This document shows, piece after piece, positions 45,927-58,893 of a stretch of 64,000 nucleotides of DNA (positions within the stretch are counted from its first letter, which is position 1; each line of letters starts with the position of its first letter). The notes beneath the pieces were generated by a model. It saw only the letters and a list, made by a program, of their open reading frames with translations. It did no database searches and was not told where the DNA came from. The stretch lies in assembly GCA_905331475.1 (NCBI GenBank), contig CAJNYU010000694.1:124001-188000 (forward strand), in the 5' to 3' direction. The position numbers and the translations under genes are program-made. The DNA comes from Rotaria socialis (taxonomy: Eukaryota > Rotifera > Eurotatoria > Philodinida > Philodinidae).

Positions 45927-47839
45927 TCTGGATAAAAGTTTACTAAAACAGCGCTCAAAATTGAAAATTTCTAAAAATAAAATCATTTTTCTGGATTTTT
46001 ACTTACAATTAGATGAAGCACTTCTTCAGTAAATTAAAGCAATATTTTCACGAAGACTATAAAATTGTACAAATTTTTAAAAGTCTTCATGAAAATCTTG
46101 TTGCTGAAAATCGGAAAATAGCTTTTTTTGCGATAAATCCACATTATCTATCTATGTATGAAAGAGATACGTTGAAGAAAAACTTGATGAAATTTTCAAA
46201 ATTCAATCGTGTAATATAACGTGTTTGTTGATGTTAACTATAGAAAAAATTAGTCATTTTTTTCTGTCTGTTTTGATTACTAACTCCATTTTTCTCTTTT
46301 TCACTAGATGGCGAATGCAAGAAAAATACCTGTTACCGATGAAGAAATAAACAAAAAAACGCACTTGTGCTACACGTGGTGCGCATTCTGTCAGTCTCAT
46401 GGGACGACAATTAACTGAGACAACTCAGTCGAACACTATTTATCGATGGTGAATTATTATAATCTAACCAGCCAAGCGAACAGCGCTGTTGATTGGATGT
46501 TTTAGCCTATGGATTTGAATCTATGTCACAAAAATCAATAGATACTAGTTGATTAAATGTGGTCTTGTGTTTGATTTTTTTTAAATCCTATCACACGAAT
46601 ACTTCCAAGTTTCAAGAGAAATATAAGATTTCAGGTCTCTCATTATATATATATATATCACGATTCATTTTTGATCGTGCTTCACTAAACTATGATATAA
46701 ATTATTCTATTAGACAGTCGAAATTTTTTCAAATTTATTAGTAAATATTCATTTGACAGACTTTCTGAAAATTATAAATAAAAGACTTTTGAACCATAGA
46801 GATTCTCCGATATTTACTAAGAAATTATGATTTTATCAAAAAATTGTATGTATCAAGTATTTTGCTCAATACATGATTATAATCAAATGCAAGCAATCTT
46901 GAATGGTTTAAACAGAAAATATCAACCAAGTCTTAATAAACATAATGTTGGCGAGTATAAATGACCTACGACAACAATAGTTATAGTCATACATCGCAGC
47001 GCTTGTCAGGATTCCAGCGAAAAAATTATAGTACTATTTCATTATAGAAGGCAGCAGATTAGTCTAGTGATAATTTAATCATGACAATCCATATGATTAA
47101 GTTTTCTTAGCGATGAAAATATTTGATCAATCTACTAATTATAAGCTACATAGTAACTTTTTATCAGAACGGAAATAATATTCCATTTTAATAATATATG
47201 AAAATCTAATAAAACAATTCATAATATTGACAACTTCTAAGAAACATTAATATTCTGTTTTCATGCCCGGTTCTGTCTTAAAATTTTAATTAAAATGGCT
47301 ATATTCATTCGTTTCTTCAGTAATAGAGAGTTAGAATAAAATAGCTGACTTCCTTTAGATAGTTATACATTTAATTTAAAATAGTTAACATTCTTTCGTT
47401 CCTTTGATGAACAGTTGACACCAAACATACAGCGAATGATTTATATTTGCTGTTAAAAAAATGAGTCATCATAAATTTATTCTTTTTCTGATCTATTTAT
47501 CGCTGTGTTTTGCCATATTCCGATGTATGTAGACTGAAGTTTATTGGAGGGGACAAGCTCATACTTACTTTGCTCTGATTGCCTCAATGATCAACTATAT
47601 TGAACATCCAGGACGAGGTTACGGCTTATTGCACTGAGCTGCAGACTAAATCCTGCTTTCGTTTCATATCGGAGCGAAGAGAGAGGTTAATTTATTAGCA
47701 GCGTCTCTGCGTGCGCGCTCAGACTATTCTATGAAGTAAAGAAAAAAATAAAACTCTTGTAATATCATTTTCAACTCAGCAGGAGTTTATTCTAACGATG
47801 TAATTGTCAGTTTTCTTTCTTTTCTTTTCTTTTGGCATC
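45927..47839. other. intergenic region
   Basis: About 1.9 kb without a supported gene. Short frames at 46013-46219 and 46559-46741 lack start context and domains. A (TA)n run is present near 46644-46660. Confidence 0.45.
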
Positions 47840-48646
47840 ATGACAACAGCAGCACTCGTACATGATATTGAAACTGCTCCTAGTTTGCCATCTTTATTCA
47901 ATATTCGATATCCTAATTGTCGTACAGGGATGTTTAGTCTTCGTGAACCATTTCAAAATGTAAGAGCAGAATTTTTTCCAATCGAACATAGACAATTATC
48001 AACTGAAAAATTAGCCGAATTAAATCAGCAACCAACTGACTTCAATTATAATCAAGGTTATTAGTTATTTCATATTCTACTATCATTATTTATTTATATT
48101 CTAGTACCATGCATACGTAAAAAAACTGTCGAATCATTATCTAGACCGCCTCAAAAAATATCAAAACGAAATGCTGAAGTTCAATGTTCACTATTAAAAC
48201 CGCATACAAGTCATGAAATCGCTGTTCAAACAAAAAATCCTCGACAACGAATACCAGACAATGCTTTGAGTAATAATAATGATGAAGATGTAAATTCTCG
48301 ATATCGTCGTCAAACCAAATTACAAACAGTTAAGCAACGTCAACAGATCTATGAAATTCGGGATGTTGAATCGTCGCCTTTACGAATAATACCAATAAAT
48401 CAAAGAATTAAACGTAAAGAACAACATAAAACATATACTAAACCTAGAAAGTCAATCAAAGACTATGATGACGATGATTATGATGACCAAGAAGAAGAAT
48501 TCAACGATGACGATGACGATGATGATGATGATGATGATGGTGATAATGAACGTATTATATATGCACGTGAACCTCCACAAACAATTAGAAAAACATATTT
48601 ACCATCCAATGTACGCATGATTTGTGTAAGGGAAGATATAAAATGA
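47840..48646 (+). CDS. hypothetical acidic two-exon protein
   Basis: Exons 47840-48056 and 48105-48646 join in phase 1 (GT...CTAG intron of 48 bp), giving about 252 residues. The ATG at 47840 is preferred over an upstream TTG-initiated extension. Exon 1 reads PSLPSLFNIRYPNCRTGMFS and FRAEFFPIEHRQLS-like sequence and is compact. Exon 2 is basic and low in hydrophobics, then has an Asp/Glu tract (about residues 192-216) followed by a short conserved-looking end (YAREPPQTIRKTYLPSNVRM). No signal peptide, membrane span or domain is recognised. The profile (basic part plus acidic tract) suggests an intracellular, perhaps nuclear, disordered protein. That is inference. Confidence 0.6.
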
Positions 48647-51600
48647 GTTTTAAATTTGAAAAATTTTCAAAGAAAATAATTGCTTTATATATACGTACAT
48701 CAGAAAATACACAAGCACAGTTGATAATAATTGTTCATCTTCATAAAAATTTTATTCACTGATTCTTATGGAATCTAAACATCGAGATTAATTTAAGACG
48801 ATGATACATTTTTTTCTGAATGTAGCCATTTCATTCTTACAAAAGATGACAAGAAGTTCGATTTTGATGCTTTTCGATTTCAACTTCTTATTTTTTTTCC
48901 AAGTTACTCAAGTTTATAACATATATGAATGTTTAAATTTGTGAAAAAGTAAGAAACTGTTCTTTTTCATTGAGTGAAAGCAAGATAAAAGTTCGATTCA
49001 ACGAAATTATATAGCATTTACAGATAGGAAAATAACGAATGTTTTATAATAAGATCAAGCTATTTCTTTTAACATTTCTCACTAGTCGATTAATAATTTC
49101 ATATCGATCATTATATCAACTATAAATAAAATATCTATAATAATCTAAACATCTAATACGCCAGATATTCTAAAATAAATCCATGATTCAAGCTAATTAC
49201 TTCTATTAATTTCGTGATCATAAAAATAGAGATTTTTCAGTTTCAATGAACAAACAAAACAAAGTTTAATCACATTTTCTTGATTTCCTAATGACATTTA
49301 TTCGTAATCGAAGTAACAAATAATATTTAAATCGCACGATTATAAATCATTAAACGCATTCAAGTAGTAATAAGTAATGTACGTAAATATTATTCAATGA
49401 AACAGCGTCTATTTCCTATAACTCTTCAATTAAATGATTAAAAAAAATTGAAATTGATTTGATGTCTGTTTTAAATTGACTTGCAATTATGTTTCGTTGC
49501 TTTACTTGAAAAATTGAAGCGTTCCTTCATTGATCCATTCAATGTATTAAATTACCATTTTAAAATGCAGAATAGAGCAGCATTCTTTTTGTATTAATAT
49601 TTTCAAATTCTATTACAGTTTGGAGACATTTTTTAATATAATTTGTTTTACACTATTTGCGTTTTGTAATATGATATCTCATCAAATATCTATCATTTTT
49701 TAAAAACAAATGATCTTGATCAACAAAGCCCAAAATCATTTTCATTGATCACTATCCTTGGAATACTCTATTATGATAAAATAGAGAAGCATCACTTAAA
49801 ATAATCAAAAACTCCATTACTATAATTTATCAGTCTGTTTGTTCAAGTTGTTGTTTTTTCTTCTACAGAAGGTGTTTATAATCAACCAGAGACTTTGTCC
49901 TTGTCTATGTTTGCAAACGCAAAAAAAAACAATTCTCTTCTTACGCTTAAGAATAAATAGGCCTTTTACAGTTCTACAGCATAAATAGTAATCTGATTTG
50001 AAAATAGCTGTCAGAAAAATCACATTCAATATAAATATCTTATTCGAAGTCTCATAATAATAATTATTGGGCATTGAAGAACTTGGATGATTGTTTGATA
50101 GTAACAATAGGAAGGTAATTATATCATTGATTAACATAAAAATAAAAATTTCTAACTTTAACGAGAAAAATTTTCTTTTTCCAAATTACCGCTTACTGAA
50201 CTCGTACTGTATCATACTTCGAAATACTTTTGATACAAAAATGTCAATTCTAGGCAAAGCCTTTAGACTTTTTTAATGTTTTTATATAACCAAAAGTTCT
50301 CATTTTTGTTTTTTTTCGAGGTTTTATGATAGTAATCGAACTCAATAACGATCAACATTGAAATACATTCTCGAATTTCTTTTCTATTTGTCGCTGTCAT
50401 TCTCTATCTGTGTCTTTCGCTTACATTTTTGACTTTTCGACCGAATAAGATAAGAGTGCATTGTGTTTATGCAAAGTTTGCATATTATTATTCAATACCA
50501 CCAATAAAATATTTTGAGTTAGATAAATTTTCAAAACAAAACAGTTTTATGTTGAATAATGCTGTTTTGTAATTGATTCTGTTTTTTGTCAATTCAATCA
50601 TGAATATTCATAGTTTTTATTTATTGCAGACTTTCATACTAGCAATTTTACAATTCATTATTTTTGGTTTACGACTTCGTCAAACACAATATAGTATAAA
50701 GTAGGATTATTAGTTGAGGAGACGACGGGAGAAAAAAAATCATGTTTTCCTCTTCATATATAACTATCATAAATGGGATATTTTTTTGTGAATAAAACCA
50801 TGTGAATGAATTCGCATTTTTATTTCATTGTTATTTTGCTTTGTTGTCTGATTACTGAATGAGTAGACTAAATGAAATCGGATATTTTAGAGAAACTAAC
50901 TATTGTTAAATAACAGACAAAAGTAAGGTAAGTAAATGACGAGCCTCTGGAATCGTTCGTAGGGATTCTGGAGGAAACGAAAAGTGATATTTAATTGGCA
51001 CTTTATATAAACGCTCTATGATGATAGAAATCATTCGCTAGAAAATAAAAAGTCTAAAATATAATCATAAATAAAAACCATGATATTATCTGAAAATGAA
51101 ATTGTATCATGGTTATATTAGCTTTTTTTTACTTTGAAGTATGTTGTTTAGTTCTTATAAGTTTATATTGGGAGAAGAAAATAGGAAATATATTTGAGAA
51201 AACTATTGATTTGACACAGATTTTATTGATCACGTATCAATGAATAGACTAGTAACGTCATGATGTGATTGATTTACTTTTGTCAAAATATTCATGGAAG
51301 ATTCGATACAAATGAAATCGAACGTTTCTTGATGAAATATCACTACTATTCGAATAAAGCAAGTCTAGTCTTGTAAAAATCAGCGTTTCAAACTGTCAGA
51401 TATTTTACTATTGGCATATGAAATATTCTTTGTGCAATGTTCTTTTTCACCTACAATAAGTACATACTGACTGTTTGGATATCTAGAAATTAGAATAGCT
51501 ATTGGAGTAGAATTCCATAATGGGAATTTTCTAGTCCTTTGTAGTTGCTTTTTATATATTTATTTATTTATATATATGCTGTTAACGAACAGGATATAAG

Positions 51601-54600
51601 AACTCATATATTTACCGAATGCATCATTTTGCTAATGTTAAATTTCTTTATGTCTCGGCATACCATAAATTCACTCGTTTACTTAATTTCCTGTCTTCTT
51701 TTCCAATCTTTTTTTGTTGGTTTTTCTCGATTTTCTCGAGCTTTAACTTCCCACGTAACTATCAGCCTGATGCATGTATATAGACGTATTTAGGCATAAA
51801 TAATACTAAGCGGTGAATAAAATCAACAGATAATGTTCAACCGAGGATAAAAGCTTGAATTAAGTAAAAGACAGAATGAAAGAAGAAAATTCATCGTTGA
51901 TCTAATCCAATCGTTTTAGAAGAGTAGATAGTAAAAGAAAAGATTTTTGATCAATATTATTAGTATACTTGAACAAAACAAGAAAGGTAACATAGAAATG
52001 CTCTTTCGCCTAGTTTATTCTGTCGTTGGTTATTGTTCATAATATCATTTAGATTTTTTAGTTGTAAATCTATCTACAAGATTAGATAGTCGAAATCAGA
52101 AAAAATATTATTAATCGATTAAAAAATCACGACGATAATCAATAAAAACACTAAAATTATTGTCAGTCTCATTTAAGTGTCTTTGTCAGTATTGTTATTT
52201 CGGTCGAGTCTAATGCAATTTTTTAACGCATAATATTAATCATATTTCTTTATAGATCAGAACTATAGACTTCGTTGAATAATCATCGCTATTTGTCTAC
52301 AAATAACAATGCGATATATTTGTCCTTTCTTTTACTATCTTATTCCTCTGTATATGTCAGCAACAAATATATTTAGCAACGAGAAAAATACAACTGACAA
52401 TCACATTGGTTAGATTAAGATTATGTCTTGTTGTGGATTGAATTATTCCTTATCTAAAATTTATTTTTATTTGTTCATATAACTAGTATATATATATATA
52501 TGTCAATCTCTTCTTTGATTATATTAGTTTGGTACGAAGGACATACTCGTGCATTTGTCTTTGCCAAAGCAAATCGATCACTCGTATTCTTTTTCTTCAG
52601 TAACCATGCTGATCTTATCCTGTCTATCAATCTATGCAAGTCATTACCGATGGTAAAGAAAACACATAATGTTCGCTTCTACACTTTGTTTTTTGTGTTG
52701 ATTTTGGGAAAACATAGCTCGTGCACAGCCACATATAGCACTAAATCAACAATCGTTTTTTCACCGTTGTTTCCCTTCTCACTTTACTTTTATGCAAGAT
52801 CTATGTGTGTTTTTGAGCGTCCGTTCGTCGATTTCCTTTTTCCGATAAAAATTCTACAAGTTGCTGAGAAGCTCACTTGATTTGATTACTTTTACTTATT
52901 TTCTTGGTCTGTTTATGTTTCAAAGATCAATCAGTTAGTTATTCATCATCTTTGCAGAAGCAAAACTCTAATTTATTACACAAGTCGTCCTTTCTCTTTC
53001 TCTTTCTTAATGCATAATGTGTTTATGTACACATATTCATATCCGACACGTATTCATTATCAAGCATCATATGCATAACGAGATTCTCAGACTAGATGTA
53101 TTGTCTTGTTCTCAATTGGTTGATTATCATAGACGACGACCAAGAAGAAGAAAACGACAACAATATTTACCTTATCGATATCTCCTTCTCATAATTTTAT
53201 GCTCTTTTCTCTGCATCTTCCTCTCTCTTTTTCTCTATTTATAGATGATTCTTTGATGCCGTCACTATCTTTATACTCCGTACGACTTTCATGGTAAGAT
53301 GTGCCCATACGTGTTTGTGGATATGCAATCATGCATTTGAACTATATAGCCAAGAGAAAAGAGAAGAAGAAATGGGCAACCAGATGTAGTTATGTTTTAT
53401 CGCTTTATTTTTCTGTGTTACTACGTTGACACAAATATCATGTTTATCAATCTTCACACGATAGATTGAGGATCAATGATTGACTTAGTTTTAATGATGT
53501 CAGATACGATGATTGATTGGCTTATCGACGAGACAGCATCATCTATATATAATGACATTAAGAAATGGAACGAATAAGATCAAATGAGATACCGAGATAC
53601 CATTTCCAACATGCAATGTCGATATTGATGATAAATGTAAAAAGAAAACTTCATCTTATATCCGACGTTCTTGCTCTCTAAATATAAATCAAGTAGACGA
53701 GCTACAAATTTCATTCTGGAATTCGAGTAAGTGACAAAACGTGTCAATAAATAAATAATACTCATTTGTTGGAATATTATCACTAAGGTTAATCGGTAAT
53801 GTAGGACTCCTTTTCTTTTGTCCATAGATTTTTTTCCAGCTTGTCATAAAGGGCATTAGTAGTCTATCTATTTAGTTGTAAGTAGTTATCTTTTGATTTT
53901 TCCCTATTATAGTTATATTCATCGGTAGTTTATATTAGAATTACATTCTTAACAGAAGAAAAAAAGAAACTAAGTGAGTGACTTATTATATTATAACCTT
54001 ATTCATGCATTGAATGTTGTGCACACAATCAATTTTCATTAATCTGCATTAATTGATTTTGAACACAGTGGACCGTACAAAAATGATTTAAAAGAAGACA
54101 TTATCGTTCTTCGTCAATCTAGTAGCAATCAATCGTTTTTTTCTCCCTTAAGCTTATGTGACATTTCAGTAAATAAAAACTAATAGAATCGTTGTAAAAT
54201 AGTTCGTTTCAACTTTTTACTTACTGGTTAACTTATCCTTAAAATAGATTACGACAGTTAATCTTTGTATTGTTAAGATAGACAAAGAAGAGATTTAAAT
54301 ATCGTTGTATTTCTTTTTTTTTAATACCAACTAAAACTGAACCAACGACTTCGTTTAACCAAAAAATAATTCCAGACAAAACTGAATAATATTCTTCATT
54401 TGAGAGAATCAACATTTTTATTTATAGAAATAGAAAGAAAAACATTATAATCAACTGTTTTAACTTCTTTGATGAGTACGGCAAGGAACTGCTCAACGAC
54501 AGCAAATATTTCTACAATGTATTAATATTTACACTAAGGATCGAAAGAAAAGCTTAATAAAAAGAAATGATTATGTAGGGTTTTTTCAAGAATACACATT

Positions 54601-56545
54601 CAAAGCTATTTGTAGATTGCTTTACTTTAATGTTGATAGATAAACTATTTATGGATTAATATACGACGTTTTTCTGTTATTGTAAATGCATAGTATTTGA
54701 TTTTCTATACAATATGATGAAGTTTAGTCTTGAAGTCATGTCAACTATGTTTAAGTGTCCTCTTGTGCTAAATCTAAAATTAATGCTAATCATGCGATTA
54801 AAAGAACGATACGAGTGATATCTATTAGTTATTTTACAAGCATGATTGTTATCCTTGCCATTGATGTGTACGAAATAGGGAAAGCGCAATGATGCGCAAA
54901 GCTCGTGCGATTGAGGAAAATGAGAAAAGAAAGAATTAATCTGGACTATTTTTACACTTTTTTCTTCCACATTTTCTCTTTTCTCGACTATTTGGAGTCC
55001 TTCATTGACTTTCCCCGCTTGCATTTTTCTCTCCAGTTTATTGCTTCTATTTTTTTTTGATTTAAAAAAAAAGGGTCTGTTTGTTTTCGTAACCATACCA
55101 TTTCATGCTGTCTAATGTCGATATTGACAATGCGTCATTTTTACTGATTCTTAAAAGTCTCTAAAGACAAATAATTCGTTTTTTTATCTGCTATCGTATA
55201 AAGTAAGTTGGTCTGATTGCTTACTAATTTTTTTCAAATGACGAATATGTAAAACTTATGAGGTCGAGATTGATGGCAGTAATGCCACGTTCTTTTAATT
55301 CGATCTGTTCTTGTTCTTTTTTAAGATAAAATTAAGAAAAAAAAATGTGATAGCTGTCAAGTTACAACTCAAGTTTTTCTATTAGTCTTTCTTTCTCATC
55401 ATTTTTTTCCAATTAATATGTACAATATGAAACAACACGAACAAATTTGCTACAGTGTTTCGAGTATGTGAGCACATACATGTATGTATGTATCTATATA
55501 TATATATATATATATACATATCATTTGATTGTTTATCAATGATGCTTTTATTTTCTATGATTGATTATTATTAATTGAGGACAACAACTAATTAATTATT
55601 TTCTGCTAAAAATATCATAATGCCCATGGATTCTTTTTTTAACAAAGTGTCAATTTGTAAAACCACACCATTGCTGCTGGATTTATGAAGTAAAAGTGAT
55701 AAGAGAGATTTCATTGAATAAAAATAGTTACATTTATGTTGTCATCAGTTTTAGATAAGAAAAGAACACATTGTAACGAGCCAGTGTTTTAGTGTCACTT
55801 GACAGGTATGCGTATATACACGGATCGAGTATGTACATCGATAGAAGAGAATTGAAGCAAAAAGAAACGAAAAAAAGAAGTGCATAATGCAGATTGAAGA
55901 ATATTTGTTTTGGAAGTAAATTGACGTTGGCGGTGGTATGATGGGCGATGAGATTGCATATATGTGATTACGCTCTGAATAAGAAACGAGAAGAAAAAAA
56001 TTTAACAAAAGAAAAACGAAGATCTATATGTTACCTTGTTTGTATGATGGCCATGCACATATTAATATATAAATAATTGATAATGCTTGTATCTTTTGTT
56101 TTCGTCATATTTTTCTTTACTTCGAAAGTTAACTTTATCTATAACATATATAAAAGCATAATCGCTAATGTGATTTTCAAAATAAAAACTAACGAAATTC
56201 ATTCACTAAAGTAAATATAATTCATTTCTTTCCGTTAAAAAGAGCAGAGAATCAAGCACAATCAGAATATATTTTGTGCGCATTCGATTTATTATTTTCT
56301 ATTGCCATCATTTGTCAACCGGATAAGAATAAATGAGGAGATGCAAGCAATATTTATCTTCTTTTTCTTATTGATTTATCATATTCTGATCTTGAGCATA
56401 TATATATATATGTAGATTATCAGTTGAATCTATCTTACTTCTTTTTTTTTAAATGTTCTAGAGAACAATATTTGATTTAATTACGGCGATCACATTTTCA
56501 TCGCTGAAAATCCGTTGATTATCGATTGTGTTGGTTCTTTTTCAC
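48647..56545. other. 8-kb gene-poor region upstream of the GPCR gene
   Basis: No frame in this stretch has family motifs, consistent splice sites or length. It contains A/T homopolymers and TA-type microsatellites at about 52487-52500, 55493-55517 and 56397-56411. In a genome with compact genes this is long. It may hold distal regulatory sequence or long 5' UTR introns of the receptor gene, or a noncoding transcript; none can be shown from sequence alone. Confidence 0.5.
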
Positions 56546-58893
56546 ATGGTTATTTGCTTTCCCAGTTTTGATATTAACATCAGTCGATTGTTCACATTCG
56601 TCTGTCTTCTCAGCGTTGTTTGTATTGTTCAATTTCAATTGGTGTCTGCCATCGATGCAGCTCCTGGCACGCCAAAACGTATCGGCTCCTCGGTGAACAA
56701 AGCAGTAACACTGAGAAAGACAAATTTTCCAACAAAAGTAACAACAAAACCAATATCAGCAAAAACAACAACAATAATAACGACGACGACGACATCAACT
56801 AACCAAACAGATGTTTGTGTAGCTGAAAAAATTGATAAAACAGTATATTTTTTTTCTGTCGGTTACCGAGCAATTTCTGGTGCACTGGTTGTTCCAATAA
56901 CGATATGTGCTATATGTGGAAATATACTTGTTATTTATGTTATTAAACATTATCGTGAACTACGTGTTACAGGCAATGTTTTTCTTGCCTCACTCGCTGT
57001 TGCTGATGTTGGTGTTAGCTCTTTAGCGATGACTTTTTATGGCTTACAATTACTATATGGAAGATGGCTTTTTGGCCCAGTAAGTTTACTCATATGATTG
57101 ATAAATGCTTATTCGCTGGGAAAACGTACGGTTTTTATTTTCTCGATTATAAATTCAGAGACGTAAACTATTTTGCATGCTATTTACGAGACATTTGTGT
57201 ACATAAATGAATCAAACAAGTGCTATTAATAGTCGAACAGTAAATAATAAATTTATTTTCTCCATTTATGCGATAGAATGCTTTTTTTTACTTCATAAGA
57301 AATATTTGAAGATGAAGGAATTCATCAAAATGTGACAATGTTTGAATTCTTTAAGAATTAATGGAAAGTATTTTAAGTAAAATACATCTATACAAATCAA
57401 AACCATTTAAAACTAAAAATAGAAAGTATACTACCATTTTGTTTTTAAAAGTAAAAGAAAATAGGCGCATTAAACCTTTCAATCATTATTTTCCTAAATA
57501 AAACATTTTTTCGCTCGTTTTGAATCTCGATTTTGAATATCGTTAGAATCAAATGAAGAAAAAAAAATCTTTATTAACATCATACGGATTCATCAATGAA
57601 GATTCATTATGATCTTATTCGTTTGAAATTATTTTAGTTTATGTGTCGTTTATGGTTTTCATGTGATGTTCTATTTTCAACAGCATCTATTATACATTTA
57701 GCTTGCATAGCACTTGATCGTTATTTATCTATAGTACGTCCATTTGACTATGAAAATACATCAGCTGAACGACGCCGTTATATAATGATACTATTCTGTT
57801 GGCTTGTTTCAGCTTTACTTTCGTTTATACCAATATTTACTGGTGTATATACAACCCGTGAACAACGACATAAAATTGATTGTTTAAATCAGGTTCATGG
57901 TCGTTGTATATTTGCTGTCAATCAAGCATATGCTATAGTTTCATCATCATTTTCATTTTGGGTTCCAGGTGCTATAATGATTATTATGTATGCTATGTTA
58001 ATAAGAATTGCTGATAGAAAAGAACGTGAAGCATATCAAATCATGGATGGTGTTGCTCAGCGTCGACGTGCATCACAATTAAATCAATTTTCTACTCACC
58101 AGCGATCTAGTGATGATCAAATAATTGCTGAAACAACATCGATGACACAGCACATATCACGTAATAATAAATTAACTGCAACAACAAAACCAAAATCAAT
58201 CAATGGACATTCAAATAATTACCGTCGTGAAGGAAAACATGATAGTTTAGATAGGGATATGGATCGACAAGCATCTGTTGATTTGCATAGTGCTCTCATG
58301 GATTCACGCAATCCACATATGAAACACTTGAGACGTGAGCGTCGCGCTGTCAAAACTTTAGGCTCAGTTATGTTAGCTTTCATAATTTGCTGGCTTCCAT
58401 TTTTTGTTCGCTACACAGCCTGTGAACCAGATCGTTGTAATTGGGCGATCGCACCGCTTATTGCAGATATCGTGTTTTGGGTTGGTTATTTTAATTCAAT
58501 GATCAATCCGTAAGTCAAAATAAATGATTAAGAATGAAATATTTGATTTCTTGTTATTTTATCTATTTCAGATTTTTATATGCTTTTCATAACAGAAATT
58601 TTCGTGTTGCTTTTAAAAAGACACTTAGTCCATATTTTGTTTGTTGTCGAGGACGTCGTGCAAGTACGACTAGCTCCATTGGATTTCCACCAGCAACACC
58701 AAGCGGTGAAGCGCATGCAAATATGAAACGGCTCAAAAAAAGTAAAATGATTCGATCACTAGCAAGTATTAATGAAAGACCAAGTATGAATAAAAAGAAG
58801 TTAAGTGGTGGAAATGTTGTCCTTGAAACATCAAATGGAAATTTAACTGCAGGAGAAAATAGTTCATCATCAAAACGTAATTCTTGTCTTTGA
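56546..58893 (+). CDS. class A (rhodopsin-like) GPCR of biogenic-amine type
   Basis: Exons 56546-57079, 57638-58509 and 58572-58893 join in phases 0 and 2 and give about 575 residues. A signal-like leader is followed by a Thr-rich extracellular N-terminus. TM1 carries GNILVIYVI and TM2 LASLAVADV. TM3 has Asp188 in CDVLFSTASIIHLACIALDRY (quoted in parts: CDVLFSTASI, IALDRY), the amine-binding Asp and DRY. TM5 has SSSFSFWVPG, TM6 FIICWLPFF and TM7 NSMINPFLYAF. Intracellular loop 3 is long (about 120 residues, basic). The DVxFSTASI block, Ser cluster in TM5 and CWLP are the signature of octopamine, dopamine D1 and related receptors; the octopamine-beta type is the closest I recall. It should signal through G proteins at the plasma membrane. 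The first intron is 558 bp and the second 62 bp. The ligand is not determined. Confidence 0.88.

Noticed and set aside
54677..55096. 139-residue minus frame in the gene-poor region
   Set aside because: Lys/Asn/Arg-rich composition follows from AT-rich sequence; no domain, no splice sites.
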